A stretch of 51,214 nt of DNA from Candidatus Carbonibacillus altaicus (lineage in GTDB: Bacteria; Bacillota; Bacilli; Thermicanales; DSM-22653). Made by a program: the position numbers and the translations under genes. The notes beneath the pieces are model-generated. The model was not told the origin of the DNA. It saw only the letters and a program-made list of their open reading frames with translations, and did not search any database. The number at the start of each line of letters is the position of its first letter. The stretch's first letter is position 1. This document shows positions 20,334-29,455 of the stretch, one piece after another. Location of the stretch: contig PEBX01000015.1 of the NCBI GenBank assembly GCA_003050645.1, positions 1-51,214 on the forward strand. Reading direction: 5' to 3'.

Positions 20334-20509
20334 CTGCATTCCCTCCTTTACATGGCATGCATCTCCACGACATGCATCCAGTGGATGTCGCCTTTCGTGG
20401 TAGCTTATGGCTGATTCAAGTTAACATTGCGCACGAGGCACGTTCTCTCGATAACCGGTAGTTTTAAGGTTCCCGGTCAGCGAGGGCTCACAGTAACGAG
20501 CGCCCCCGG

Positions 20510-20707
20510 TTAACGAATGCCCAGTTCCCGTTCGCGTAAAATCGTGTTGGCACGGGCGATGGACTTTCTCACTTCGCGAATGCGATGCGGGGTATCAAGC
20601 TGACCTGTCGCCAGTTGAAAACGCAAGTTAAACAGTTCTTCTTTAAGCGATTTGATCTTTTGCTGAATCTCTTCCTGAGTCATGTCGCGAAATTCCTTAG
20701 CTTTCAT
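20510..20707 (-). CDS. rpmC: 50S ribosomal protein L29
   Basis: A 65-residue helical L29 at the exit tunnel, a docking site for SRP and trigger factor. Support: [56 protein letters not shown] 20705-20707 with GGTGGTG six bases upstream is preferred to a longer frame reaching 20788. It overlaps rplP by 11 bp. The 176-bp spacer to rpsQ is long for this operon and holds only short imperfect repeats (CATGCATC at 20356 and 20371). Confidence 0.95.
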   Translation of the reverse strand: MKAKEFRDMTQEEIQQKIKSLKEELFNLRFQLATGQLDTPHRIREVRKSIARANTILRERELGIR

Positions 20708-21131
20708 GTCCATCACCACCCAACTCCGCACGCGTAACAAACTTCGCTTGAACAGGCAGTTTATGCATGGCCAGACGAAGCGCTTCACGCGCTACTTCTT
20801 CCGAAACACCAGCAATCTCAAACATAACCCGACCCGGTTTGACAACAGCAACCCATTTTTCAACACTTCCTTTACCGCTTCCCATACGCACTTCAAGCGG
20901 CTTTTGGGTAACCGGTTTGTCCGGGAAAATACGGATCCATACTTGCCCACCGCGGCGGATATAACGGGTCATGGCAATACGGGCGGCTTCGATCTGACGG
21001 TTGGTCACCCAGCCGGGCTCAAGCGCGATGAGACCGTATTCGCCAAAAGCGACCGTGCGCCCACCTTTGGCCTGCCCCTTCATCCGGCCGCGCATTTGTT
21101 TACGATATTTGGTGCGCTTGGGCATGAGCAT
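20697..21131 (-). CDS. rplP: 50S ribosomal protein L16
   Basis: A 144-residue L16 near the A-site tRNA elbow. [19 protein letters not shown] opens the protein; [23 protein letters not shown]-type (here GWVTNRQ) and [17 protein letters not shown] are hallmarks. It starts one base after the rpsC stop, implying coupling. Confidence 0.96.
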   Translation of the reverse strand: MLMPKRTKYRKQMRGRMKGQAKGGRTVAFGEYGLIALEPGWVTNRQIEAARIAMTRYIRRGGQVWIRIFPDKPVTQKPLEVRMGSGKGSVEKWVAVVKPGRVMFEIAGVSEEVAREALRLAMHKLPVQAKFVTRAELGGDGHES

Positions 21132-21132
21132 C

Positions 21133-21792
21133 TTACTTCATCCCTTCTGCGTTCGATTTTCCTTTCTTTGGCAGAACTTCACCGCGATAAATCCACACTT
21201 TTACACCGATCACACCGTACGTCGTATGTGCTTCAGCGATGGCAAAATCAATATCGGCACGAAGTGTATGAAGCGGAACGGTCCCTTCATTGTAACCCTC
21301 GGAACGGGCGATTTCTGCGCCGCCTAAGCGACCGCTTACGAGCACTTTGACTCCTTTGGCACCGGCGCGCATCACCCGCTGCATCGCTTGTTTCATTGCC
21401 CGTCTGAAGGAGACGCGGGCTTCCAGCTGTTTTGCAATCCATTCGGCGACGAGCTTGGCTTCCAGATCAGGCTTTTTGACTTCGATGACATCGATATGCA
21501 CTTTTTTTCCGCTTAATTTTTCAAGTTCGGCACGCAGCCGATCGATTTCCTGACCGCCCCGACCGATCACCATCCCTGGTTTGGCGGTATGAATTTTGGC
21601 GTTGACCCGACCGGGTGCGCGTTCGATTTCTAAGCGAGCAAGTGATGCGTCTTTCAGCGCCTCTTCAATGTATTTGCGAATCTTAACATCTTCTTGCAAG
21701 AGTGCGGCAAAGTCACGTTCGGCATACCATTTCGCGTCCCAGTCGCGAATGACACCGACTCTAAGACCAATCGGACTTACTTTTTGACCCAC
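21133..21792 (-). CDS. rpsC: 30S ribosomal protein S3
   Basis: A 219-residue S3 with a KH domain, at the mRNA entry channel. Support: [41 protein letters not shown] and [31 protein letters not shown]. It starts with GTG (21790-21792), seven bases after GGAGGG, directly after the rplV stop. Confidence 0.97.
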   Translation of the reverse strand: MGQKVSPIGLRVGVIRDWDAKWYAERDFAALLQEDVKIRKYIEEALKDASLARLEIERAPGRVNAKIHTAKPGMVIGRGGQEIDRLRAELEKLSGKKVHIDVIEVKKPDLEAKLVAEWIAKQLEARVSFRRAMKQAMQRVMRAGAKGVKVLVSGRLGGAEIARSEGYNEGTVPLHTLRADIDFAIAEAHTTYGVIGVKVWIYRGEVLPKKGKSNAEGMK

Positions 21793-21795
21793 GCA

Positions 21796-22158
21796 TTAAC
21801 CCTCCTCTTTTTCCGCCACCACGATGGCAATGTGGCTCGTTCTTTTCATAATCGGCGCCGCCATACCTTTGGCACGGGGACGAAATCGTTTCAGTGTTGG
21901 ACCTTCGTTGACATAAGCTTCCTTAACATAAAGACGCGATACGTCCATTTCATGGTTGTTCTCGGCATTGGCCATCGCTGAGCGCAGCACTTTTTCGATG
22001 ATCGGACTGGCTGCCTTCGGTGTCTGGCTTAAAATAGCGAGCGCCCGACCAACCGATGCGCCGCGAATGAGATCGATTACGAGACGCGCCTTGCGCGGCG
22101 AGATGCGGACATAGCGCGCCTCTGCCCGCGCCATTTTCTCCGTGTCAGTCGTCACCAC
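21796..22158 (-). CDS. rplV: 50S ribosomal protein L22
   Basis: A 120-residue L22, with a loop lining the exit tunnel. Support: [38 protein letters not shown] and [24 protein letters not shown]. The start is GTG 22156-22158 or the adjacent GTG 22153-22155, both behind GGAGGG; an ATG eight codons in lacks a site. Macrolide-related loop residues look ordinary. Confidence 0.96.
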   Translation of the reverse strand: MVTTDTEKMARAEARYVRISPRKARLVIDLIRGASVGRALAILSQTPKAASPIIEKVLRSAMANAENNHEMDVSRLYVKEAYVNEGPTLKRFRPRAKGMAAPIMKRTSHIAIVVAEKEEG

Positions 22159-22193
22159 GTACAGTCCCTCCTTTGCTGATGGGGTTCAACGCA

Positions 22194-22472
22194 TTAGCGC
22201 TTCGTTTTTTTATCGTCACCGGCATGCCCTTTGAACGTTCGGGTTGGAACAAATTCACCGAGCTTGTGGCCGACCATATCTTCCGTTACATACACCGGCA
22301 CGTGTTTACGCCCGTCGTAGACGGCAAACGTATGTCCGACAAACTCAGGGAAAATTGTTGAGCGCCGGGACCACGTTTTAATCACCTTTTTTTCGCCGCT
22401 TTCATTGAGGGCGATCACTTTTTTCATCAAGTGATCATCGACAAAAGGGCCTTTTTTTAAGCTGCGCGCCAT
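22194..22472 (-). CDS. rpsS: 30S ribosomal protein S19
   Basis: A 92-residue S19 of the 30S head. [19 protein letters not shown] at the start, [30 protein letters not shown] in the middle and [12 protein letters not shown] near the end are diagnostic. ATG 22470-22472 is preferred for its spacing to GGAGG over the ATG just upstream. Confidence 0.97.
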   Translation of the reverse strand: MARSLKKGPFVDDHLMKKVIALNESGEKKVIKTWSRRSTIFPEFVGHTFAVYDGRKHVPVYVTEDMVGHKLGEFVPTRTFKGHAGDDKKTKR

Positions 22473-22502
22473 CATCCACCCTCCTTTGGTTCCTATGGTT
22501 TA

Positions 22503-23333
22503 TTATGATTTACGACGACGCACGATGAGATCCGAGGATTTTTTATTCTTTTTCCGCGTCTTATAACCAAGCGTCGGTTTACCCCAAGGCGTAACCGGCG
22601 ATTTGCGACCGATCGGGGCACGACCTTCCCCACCACCATGCGGGTGATCGACCGGGTTCATCGCCGAACCGCGTACGTGCGGACGCTTACCCAAGTAACG
22701 CGAACGGCCTGCTTTACCGATGTTAATGAGCTCATGCTCTAAGTTCCCGACCTGGCCGATCGTTGCGCGGCACTCCTGCCGAATTTTACGCACTTCCCCG
22801 GAAGAGAGGCGTATGACTGCATACGGACCGTCGCGACCCAGAAGCTGTGCAGATGATCCGGCCGAACGAACGAGCTGGCCGCCTTTCCCGGGTTTGAGCT
22901 CAATATTGTGGATGGTCGATCCGACCGGAATATTCGCGAGCGGCAGAGCATTCCCGACCCGGATGTCCGCGTCCGGCCCCGACTCGATCGTGTCACCGAC
23001 GTTTAGACCGTGCGGCGCGATGATATACCGTTTTTCTCCATCTGCATAATGGATGAGCGCAATGCGCGCCGAACGATTCGGATCGTATTCGATCGCCGCG
23101 ACTTTTCCTGGAATACCATCTTTTTTGCGTTGAAAATCGATGATGCGATACAGGCGTTTGTGTCCACCACCGCGATGGCGGGCAGTAATCCGCCCCATGT
23201 TGTTCCGACCGCCCGATTTAACCAGTGGCTCGGTAAGCGACTTTTCCGGTTCCTTCTTGGTGATTTCGGTGAAGGTGTACACCGTCATCCCGCGCCGACC
23301 GGGCGAGGTCGGTTTATACGTGCGGATAGCCAT
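22503..23333 (-). CDS. rplB: 50S ribosomal protein L2
   Basis: A 276-residue L2, needed for subunit joining and peptidyl transfer. Support: [35 protein letters not shown] and the universal [21 protein letters not shown] containing the conserved His. The basic C-terminus is [20 protein letters not shown] 23331-23333 follows GGAGGGGTAAC. Confidence 0.98.
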   Translation of the reverse strand: MAIRTYKPTSPGRRGMTVYTFTEITKKEPEKSLTEPLVKSGGRNNMGRITARHRGGGHKRLYRIIDFQRKKDGIPGKVAAIEYDPNRSARIALIHYADGEKRYIIAPHGLNVGDTIESGPDADIRVGNALPLANIPVGSTIHNIELKPGKGGQLVRSAGSSAQLLGRDGPYAVIRLSSGEVRKIRQECRATIGQVGNLEHELINIGKAGRSRYLGKRPHVRGSAMNPVDHPHGGGEGRAPIGRKSPVTPWGKPTLGYKTRKKNKKSSDLIVRRRKS

Positions 23334-23350
23334 GTTACCCCTCCTTTTGA

Positions 23351-23370
23351 AAGTGCATTAAAGTGCATTA
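23351..23370. repeat. 10-bp tandem duplication spanning the rplW stop codon
   Basis: AAGTGCATTA occurs twice without a gap (23351-23360, 23361-23370). The rplW stop codon (23368-23370) forms the end of one copy. The duplication fills most of the rplW-rplB spacer. Confidence 0.85.
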
Positions 23371-23658
23371 GACCCCTTCATAAAACTCGAGCTTCTTGGA
23401 ATCCGGTGTCAGTGTAACGAAAGCTTTTTTACGCTGAGCAGTATAACCGGTGTGACGTCCATAGCGTTTCTTTTTACCGCGGACGTTCGCCGTATTGACT
23501 TTGGCCACTTTGACCCCGAAAATCGCTTCAACTGCCTGACGAATTTCTATTTTATTGGCCCGCCGATCGACTTCAAAGACATACACTTTATCGTTCATCA
23601 TATCCGTCGTCTCTTCGGTGATAATCGGACGGCGGATGATATCGTGGGGATGTTTCAT
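23368..23658 (-). CDS. rplW: 50S ribosomal protein L23
   Basis: A 96-residue L23 at the exit tunnel, the main docking site for trigger factor and SRP. Support: [43 protein letters not shown] and [23 protein letters not shown] 23656-23658 overlaps the rplD stop by four bases (ATGA-type coupling). Confidence 0.96.
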   Translation of the reverse strand: MKHPHDIIRRPIITEETTDMMNDKVYVFEVDRRANKIEIRQAVEAIFGVKVAKVNTANVRGKKKRYGRHTGYTAQRKKAFVTLTPDSKKLEFYEGV

Positions 23659-24278
23659 GCGTACACCTCCTCTATACGTCGCACGGCGGCTTCAGTCAGG
23701 ATGAGACGATCGTGTAGCAAAAGATCATAGACGTTGATCCGTTCAACGGGAATGACTTTCACACCCGGAAGATTGCGCGATGAACGTTCGAGGGTTAAGG
23801 TAACCTCCGGTACGACAATGAGCGCTTTGCCTGTAACAGAAAGTGCCTTTAAGACATTCACAAAAGCTTTCGTCTTAATTTCCGGAAGCGTAAGCGCATC
23901 CACGATCGTCGTCTGCCCTTCGCTTACTTTGCTGGAAAGCGCCGATTTGAGCGCCAGCCTGCGCATTTTTTTAGGCATGGTGAGGGTGTAACTGCGCGGT
24001 GTCGGACCGAAGACGACACCTCCCCCGACCCATTGCGGTGAACGAATGCTTCCCTGTCTTGCGCGCCCCGTTCCTTTTTGCCGCCACGGTTTGCGACCGC
24101 CACCGCGAACTTCGCCGCGATTTTTCACGTCATGCGTTCCTTGACGCACGCCGGCACGATAAACGAGCACTGCGCGATGCACAAGATCCGCATGCGGTTC
24201 GATACCGAAAATGTTATCGGCGAGCGTGACCTCTCCTACCTGCTGTCCTGTCTGGTTATACAGTGGTAAAACCGGCAT
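23655..24278 (-). CDS. rplD: 50S ribosomal protein L4
   Basis: A 207-residue L4 with the long tunnel loop [33 protein letters not shown]. In gamma-proteobacteria L4 also represses its own operon; that activity is not established for Bacilli. ATG 24276-24278 follows AAGGAGGGCATAC. It overlaps rplW by four bases. Confidence 0.97.
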   Translation of the reverse strand: MPVLPLYNQTGQQVGEVTLADNIFGIEPHADLVHRAVLVYRAGVRQGTHDVKNRGEVRGGGRKPWRQKGTGRARQGSIRSPQWVGGGVVFGPTPRSYTLTMPKKMRRLALKSALSSKVSEGQTTIVDALTLPEIKTKAFVNVLKALSVTGKALIVVPEVTLTLERSSRNLPGVKVIPVERINVYDLLLHDRLILTEAAVRRIEEVYA

Positions 24279-24306
24279 CGTATGCCCTCCTTTCTAATGC
24301 AACCTC

Positions 24307-24975
24307 TTAGGCCTTTGCGTCTTGCTGCTTGTTTTGATTTTTAATGAGATCCTTGATGGCGTTTTGGATGATCAAAAAGCCATCGCGTGGACCCGGTACG
24401 GCCCCTTTAATGAGCAAAATATTTTTTTCCGGAAGCACGTCAACGATTGTTAAGTTTTGCATGGTCACGCGTTCGTGACCCATTCTCCCGGGACCAGGCA
24501 TACCTTTAAAAATACGGTTGGGAGCAATCGCACCGCGCGAACCGATGCCGCGATGGTACCCGGAACCGTGCGCCATAGGACCTCGCGCCTGATTGTGACG
24601 GCGAATCGCACCTTGCGTCCCCTTCCCTTTGCTCGTACCCGTCACATCGACTTTTTCACCGGGTGTGAAGATGGAGACATCAATCGTCTGACCGACTTCA
24701 TAGTGATCAGTAGCGACATCACGTATTTCACGCACAAAACGTTTTACCGTCGTACCCGCTTTTTCGGCATGACCTTTTTCGGGGCGGGTGGCACGGTTAA
24801 GTTTTTTTTCACCAAAACCAAGTTGAATCGCTTCATAACCATCGACCGACTGCGTCTTTTTTTGCAATACGACGCACGGTCCAGCTTCCACAACGGTGAC
24901 CGGGATGACGAGGCCCTGTTCATCAAAGATCTGCGTCATACCCAGTTTTTTGCCGAGGATGCCTTTTCTGGTCAT
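24307..24975 (-). CDS. rplC: 50S ribosomal protein L3
   Basis: A 222-residue L3, an early assembly protein whose loop nears the peptidyl transferase centre. Support: [54 protein letters not shown] and [17 protein letters not shown] 24973-24975 lies eight bases after AGGAGG; an upstream ATG at 25002 is in the leader and lacks a site. Confidence 0.97.
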   Translation of the reverse strand: MTRKGILGKKLGMTQIFDEQGLVIPVTVVEAGPCVVLQKKTQSVDGYEAIQLGFGEKKLNRATRPEKGHAEKAGTTVKRFVREIRDVATDHYEVGQTIDVSIFTPGEKVDVTGTSKGKGTQGAIRRHNQARGPMAHGSGYHRGIGSRGAIAPNRIFKGMPGPGRMGHERVTMQNLTIVDVLPEKNILLIKGAVPGPRDGFLIIQNAIKDLIKNQNKQQDAKA

Positions 24976-24993
24976 TGGAAGCACCTCCTCTAT

Positions 24994-25019
24994 AGTCATC
25001 ATCGTAAGTCATCATCGTA
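24994..25019. repeat. 13-bp tandem duplication in the rpsJ-rplC spacer
   Basis: AGTCATCATCGTA is present twice in tandem (24994-25006, 25007-25019), exact. The spacer is 115 bp and otherwise shows no gene or clear regulatory site. Confidence 0.85.
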
Positions 25020-25090
25020 TCGCGCTACGTGAGATGCATCTTCATGCCTTATACAAACGACCGACCGTCAAGCGCCATACTCGGGCACAA

Positions 25091-25405
25091 CTACTCGGAC
25101 AGCTTGATGACAATATCGACACCTGACGGAAGATCGAGACGCATCAAGGCATCAACCGTCTGCGGGGTCGGGTTGATGATATCGATTAACCGCTTATGCG
25201 TCCGCATTTCGAACTGTTCGCGTGCATCTTTGTACTTATGCACTGCGCGCAGGACAGTGAAAACCTGTCGTTCCGTGGGAAGCGGGATCGGACCCGATAC
25301 TTTCGAACCTGTGCGGCGTGCTGTTTCTACAATCTTTTCTGCCGACTGGTCCAGCACCCCGTGTTCATAAGCCTTGAGACGGATGCGAATCTTTTGTTCG
25401 GCCAT
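25091..25405 (-). CDS. rpsJ: 30S ribosomal protein S10
   Basis: A 104-residue S10, a head protein and (as NusE) the partner of NusB and NusG in antitermination. Support: [40 protein letters not shown] and [31 protein letters not shown]. It is the first gene of the S10-spc-alpha supercluster, behind a sigma-A promoter and a structured leader. Confidence 0.98.
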   Translation of the reverse strand: MAEQKIRIRLKAYEHGVLDQSAEKIVETARRTGSKVSGPIPLPTERQVFTVLRAVHKYKDAREQFEMRTHKRLIDIINPTPQTVDALMRLDLPSGVDIVIKLSE

Positions 25406-25460
25406 CTTTACAAACCTCCTTTTCGCCTATTTGGACAATAGACTTCTCCGCAGAAATTCC

Positions 25461-25504
25461 CTGTCACACCGGTTTCCTTATGACAATGGTGCCGGGTGTG
25501 TCAG
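25461..25504 (-). promoter_or_regulatory. structured leader hairpin upstream of rpsJ
   Basis: On the minus strand CTGACACACCCGG (25492-25504) pairs with CCGGTGTGACAG (25461-25472), giving about 11 pairs with one A-A mismatch and a bulged C. It lies in the 140-nt leader between the S10 promoter and rpsJ. No U tract follows, so it is not a terminator. It may be a ribosomal-protein or processing signal; the function is inference. Confidence 0.6.
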
Positions 25505-25546
25505 CAACCTCCCGCATCATCGCAGTCACGTGACCAACAATACAGT

Positions 25547-25575
25547 ATTATATCGAAGGTTACCGGATAAAGCAA
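25547..25575 (-). promoter_or_regulatory. S10 operon promoter (sigma-A)
   Basis: TTGCTT (25570-25575), 17-bp spacer, perfect TATAAT (25547-25552) on the minus strand. A GTCACGTGAC palindrome (25525-25534) lies just after the predicted start site. Confidence 0.75.
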
Positions 25576-25603
25576 GTAAAAGCATCACATCCCCAGAAGG
25601 GTT

Positions 25604-25666
25604 TTTTCACTAGAAAAATATGATAATATAATGCACTGTTCTTACTTAACTGAATCATTGTATAAT
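25604..25666 (+). promoter_or_regulatory. putative promoter region of cstA
   Basis: Two candidates on the plus strand: TTTTCA (25604-25609), 17 bp, TATAAT (25627-25632); and TTCTTA (25639-25644), 16 bp, TATAAT (25661-25666). Both -10 boxes are perfect and both -35 boxes are weak, as in promoters that need an activator. The region is very AT-rich and back to back with the S10 promoter. Confidence 0.45.
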
Positions 25667-25704
25667 GTAATGAGATAATATATCCTCAAGAAAGGGGTTG
25701 TAAG

Positions 25705-27765
25705 ATGCCTCGTAAAGTCTTATCGGTGCTTCTCTGGACAGCAATCTCCGTGCTGGGTGCGATTGCCTTTGCCATCATCGCTCTTTTTCACGGAGAAACG
25801 GTGAACGCCGCCTGGCTTCTCATCGCGGCCATCACGACCTATGCTGTCGCCTATCGTTTTTATAGCAAGTTTATTGCTTACCGCATTTTTGCACTCGATG
25901 ATCGGCGGGCCACACCGGCTGAAGTCATCAATGATGGCAAAGATTACGTCCCGACCAACAAGTGGGTCCTCTTTGGCCATCATTTTGCAGCAATTGCTGG
26001 TGCCGGTCCACTCGTCGGCCCCATTCTCGCTGCGCAAATGGGATATTTGCCAGGAACGCTCTGGATTATTTTAGGGGTGGCTCTGGCCGGGGCAGTGCAA
26101 GACTCCGTCATCCTCATGGTATCCATGCGCCGGAACGGTAAATCGCTCGGGCAGATTGCAAAAGAAGAAATCGGCCCCGTAGGCGGTGTCGTCGCATCCA
26201 TCGGTATCTTAAGTATCCTCATCATCATTATTGCCGTGCTTGGTCTTGTCGTCGTCAAAGCACTGGCCGACTCTCCTTGGGGCGTCTTTACCATTGCCAT
26301 GACCATTCCCATCGCCATGTTCATGGGATTCTATATGCGCTATATGCGCCCGGGGAAAGTTTTGGAAGGCTCACTTATCGGTTTCGTTCTCCTGATGCTG
26401 GCCCTGTACTTTGGCCGGTATGTCGCCGAAAGTCCGACGCTCGCTCCGTATTTTACGTACGACGCCGGAACGCTCGCGATTATGATTGCAATCTACGGTT
26501 TTATTGCCTCCGTCTTACCGGTGTGGCTCCTTCTCGCACCACGTGATTATTTAAGCTCTTTTTTAAAGATCGGGACGATTCTTCTCCTCGCCATCGGTAT
26601 TTTTATCGTTCTACCCGACCTTCGCATGCCGGCCGTGACGCGTTTCATCGACGGCACGGGCCCTGTTTTTTCTGGTCCGCTCTTTCCTTTCCTCTTTATC
26701 ACCATTGCCTGTGGCGCGGTGTCCGGGTTTCACTCGCTCGTTTCTTCCGGGACGACACCCAAACTCATTGAAAAAGAATCCCATGCGCGCATGATTGGTT
26801 TCGGCGGGATGTTGGTGGAATCATTCGTCGCCATCATGGCCATGATTGCTGCAGCACATCTCGAGCCGGGTCTCTATTTTGTGATGAACTCCCCAGCCAA
26901 CGTCATCGGCACCGATGCTCAGACGGCGGCAGCCAAAGTCAGCGAATGGGGGTTTGTCATCACCCCTGATTTTATTAACAATATGGCCCACGAGATCGGA
27001 GAAAATTCTATCTTGTCCCGTACCGGCGGCGCGCCGACCCTTGCCGTAGGGATGGCCGAAATCTTTTCCAACTTTTTAGCTGGTGCCAAGGCATTCTGGT
27101 ATCATTTTGCCATCTTGTTTGAAGCTGTTTTTATTTTAACAACGGTCGATGCCGGAACGCGAATCGGTCGCTTTATTTTACAAGACCTCGTCGGTAACTT
27201 CTATAAACCGTTTGCTCGCACTGACAACTACGTCAATAACGTCATTGCCTCCTTTCTGTTTACGGCGGCCTGGGCTTACTTCCTCTATCAAGGGGCGGTC
27301 GATCCATTCGGTGGTATTAATTCGCTCTGGGCGCTCTTTGGCATATCCAATCAGATGCTAGCGGCGATTGCTCTGGCCATTGGTACAACAGTTATCATCA
27401 AGATGGGGAAAGCGCGCTTTGCCTGGGTTACCTTTGTACCATTCTTGTGGCTCAGTGTGACAACGCTTACAGCTGCCTTTATGAAACTGTTCTCCTCACA
27501 ACCGGCCATCGGTTTTATCGCCCATGCCAACAAATATGCAGCGGGAATCGCTCGTGGCGAAGTCCTTGCCCCGGCTAAAAATATGGCCGTCATGCAGCAA
27601 ATTGTCTTTAACGACTGGCTCGACGCCATCGTTACCGCCTTTTTCATCCTTGTCGTCGTCACCTTGATTGTCAATAGTTTCATTCTCTGGTATCGCATGC
27701 TCGTGCAGAAAAAATCATACCCGCTTATGGAGTCTCCTTATATTGTGTCTAAACTCTCGTCGTAA
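25705..27765 (+). CDS. cstA: CstA/BtsT family carbon starvation (pyruvate or peptide) transporter
   Basis: A 686-residue polytopic membrane protein with about 16-18 hydrophobic helices. The family includes E. coli CstA and BtsT, linked to pyruvate and peptide uptake. Signature segments: YRFYSKFIAYRIFALDD, the NDGKDYVPTNKWVLFGHHFAAIAGAGPLVGP block and GFHSLVSSGTTPKLIEKE. The ribosome binding site is GAAAGGGG. It runs against all neighbours and is followed after 80 bp by its usual small partner (YbdD family). The actual substrate here is unknown. Confidence 0.93.
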   Translation: MPRKVLSVLLWTAISVLGAIAFAIIALFHGETVNAAWLLIAAITTYAVAYRFYSKFIAYRIFALDDRRATPAEVINDGKDYVPTNKWVLFGHHFAAIAGAGPLVGPILAAQMGYLPGTLWIILGVALAGAVQDSVILMVSMRRNGKSLGQIAKEEIGPVGGVVASIGILSILIIIIAVLGLVVVKALADSPWGVFTIAMTIPIAMFMGFYMRYMRPGKVLEGSLIGFVLLMLALYFGRYVAESPTLAPYFTYDAGTLAIMIAIYGFIASVLPVWLLLAPRDYLSSFLKIGTILLLAIGIFIVLPDLRMPAVTRFIDGTGPVFSGPLFPFLFITIACGAVSGFHSLVSSGTTPKLIEKESHARMIGFGGMLVESFVAIMAMIAAAHLEPGLYFVMNSPANVIGTDAQTAAAKVSEWGFVITPDFINNMAHEIGENSILSRTGGAPTLAVGMAEIFSNFLAGAKAFWYHFAILFEAVFILTTVDAGTRIGRFILQDLVGNFYKPFARTDNYVNNVIASFLFTAAWAYFLYQGAVDPFGGINSLWALFGISNQMLAAIALAIGTTVIIKMGKARFAWVTFVPFLWLSVTTLTAAFMKLFSSQPAIGFIAHANKYAAGIARGEVLAPAKNMAVMQQIVFNDWLDAIVTAFFILVVVTLIVNSFILWYRMLVQKKSYPLMESPYIVSKLSS

Positions 27766-27845
27766 GCGCAGCTTATCGTCATCTTCGAAACTTGACAGCA
27801 TATTTAATGTTATGTACTAAATCATAGAAAAAGGAGGTTCAGCCT

Positions 27846-28049
27846 ATGCGCCCGAGTCTGGCCATCAAAGATATTTTGCATGCTTTTTCCCTTAACTATA
27901 AGACGATTTTCGGCATGCCGAACTACGAGCAGTATTTAAAGCATCACGCTGAACATCATCCCGAAGAAAAACCAATGACAGCATCCGAATATTATGTTTA
28001 TGCTCTCAACGAACGGTATAACAGCGGAAAAATAAACAGGTGCTGCTAG
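27846..28049 (+). CDS. YbdD/YjiX family small protein, CstA partner
   Basis: A 67-residue protein of the YbdD/YjiX family (DUF466), regularly encoded after cstA or btsT. The family core is visible as FGMPNYEQYLKHHAEHHPEEKPMTASEYYVYALNERY, and it ends in the typical Cys-Cys. AAAGGAGG is the ribosome binding site. It probably shares the cstA transcript and stops before a strong hairpin. Molecular function is not settled; association with the transporter is inferred from conserved linkage. Confidence 0.9.
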   Translation: MRPSLAIKDILHAFSLNYKTIFGMPNYEQYLKHHAEHHPEEKPMTASEYYVYALNERYNSGKINRCC

Positions 28050-28068
28050 TTACTATATGATAATTATG

Positions 28069-28103
28069 AAACCCCCCGGCAAACTCTGCCAAGGGGGGTT
28101 TTT
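28069..28103. terminator. terminator between ybdD-like gene and tuf, possibly bidirectional
   Basis: AAACCCCCC-GGCA-loop-TGCC-AAGGGGGGTTTTT forms a very stable hairpin. On the plus strand it ends in five T and closes the cstA-ybdD unit. On the minus strand only three T follow, but the hairpin starts about 30 bp past the tuf stop, so it could also stop the str operon. Confidence 0.85.
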
Positions 28104-28129
28104 AGTGGGCTCATAAACGTTGTGTTATT

Positions 28130-29320
28130 TTACTTTACGATCTCGCTTACGACGCCGGCACCGACCGTACGACCGCCTTCGCGGATAGCAAAGCGCGTTC
28201 CTTCTTCAATAGCGATCGGGCTGATCAGTTCAACTTCCAAAGTGACATTATCACCCGGCATGACCATCTCTACGCCTTCCGGCAACTTGATATCGCCGGT
28301 TACATCCGTGGTGCGGAAGTAAAACTGCGGACGGTAACCGTTAAAAAACGGCTTATGACGACCGCCTTCTTCTTTGCTTAAGACGTACACTTCGCATTTA
28401 AACTTGGTGTGGGGGGTAATCGAACCGGGTTTGGCAAGAACCTGACCGCGTTCCACGTCGGTGCGTTCAATACCACGAAGAAGAGCCCCGACGTTGTCAC
28501 CGGCTTGCGCCTGATCGAGCAATTTGCGGAACATCTCGAGACCGGTCACCGTCGTCTTCTTAGGTTCTTCGGTCAGACCAATGATCTGCACTTCGTCCCC
28601 AACTTTGATCGTACCGCGTTCTACGCGGCCCGTGGCCACCGTACCGCGACCGGTAATCGTAAAGACGTCTTCGACCGGCATGAGGAACGGCTTGTCCGTA
28701 TCGCGTTCGGGCGTGGGGATATATTCGTCCACAGCGTTCATGAGCTCAATAATTTTTTGACCCCATTCGCTATCCGGGTTTTCCAGAGCTTTTAAAGCCG
28801 AACCGCGGATAACCGGTACATCATCGCCCGGGAAGCCGTATTGATTCAGGAGATCGCGCACTTCCATTTCCACGAGTTCAAGCAATTCTTCGTCATCGAC
28901 CATGTCGACTTTATTCAGAAAAACGACGATGTACGGCACACCGACTTGACGGGAGAGCAAGATGTGTTCACGAGTCTGCGGCATTGGACCGTCGGCTGCC
29001 GACACGACGAGAATGGCACCGTCCATCTGTGCCGCGCCAGTGATCATGTTTTTCACGTAGTCGGCGTGACCGGGCGCATCGATGTGCGCATAGTGACGGT
29101 TATCGGTTTCGTATTCGACGTGCGAGACGTTAATCGTAATCCCGCGTTGCTTCTCTTCAGGAGCGTTGTCGATCTGGTCGTAACCACGTGCTTCGGCTTT
29201 ACCCTGCTTCGCCAAAACGGTGGTAATGGCAGCTGTAAGCGTCGTCTTGCCGTGGTCGACGTGACCGATCGTACCGATGTTAACGTGTGGCTTGGTGCGT
29301 TCGAATTTTGCTTTTGCCAT
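28130..29320 (-). CDS. tuf: elongation factor Tu
   Basis: A 396-residue GTPase delivering aminoacyl-tRNA to the ribosome. G motifs: GHVDHGKTT, the [12 protein letters not shown] switch and NKVDMVDD; C-terminal [21 protein letters not shown] is conserved. ATG 29318-29320 follows AAGGAGG. A 135-bp spacer from fusA shows no clear promoter. It is the last gene of the str operon. Confidence 0.98.
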   Translation of the reverse strand: MAKAKFERTKPHVNIGTIGHVDHGKTTLTAAITTVLAKQGKAEARGYDQIDNAPEEKQRGITINVSHVEYETDNRHYAHIDAPGHADYVKNMITGAAQMDGAILVVSAADGPMPQTREHILLSRQVGVPYIVVFLNKVDMVDDEELLELVEMEVRDLLNQYGFPGDDVPVIRGSALKALENPDSEWGQKIIELMNAVDEYIPTPERDTDKPFLMPVEDVFTITGRGTVATGRVERGTIKVGDEVQIIGLTEEPKKTTVTGLEMFRKLLDQAQAGDNVGALLRGIERTDVERGQVLAKPGSITPHTKFKCEVYVLSKEEGGRHKPFFNGYRPQFYFRTTDVTGDIKLPEGVEMVMPGDNVTLEVELISPIAIEEGTRFAIREGGRTVGAGVVSEIVK

Positions 29321-29455
29321 GAAAAGATCCTCCTTTTTGTTTTTTAATGTGTATCATTGACCATGAGTTTGTATGGGAAACACAGCGCACGACCGATACC
29401 ATTCTCATCATGGAGCGCATTCGGGTGGTATGACGCACCTCGTTTATCCTCAGAC

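Noticed and set aside
24457-25032. 191-codon antisense open frame across rplC
   Set aside because: Shadow of rplC; no family resemblance and no site for translation initiation.
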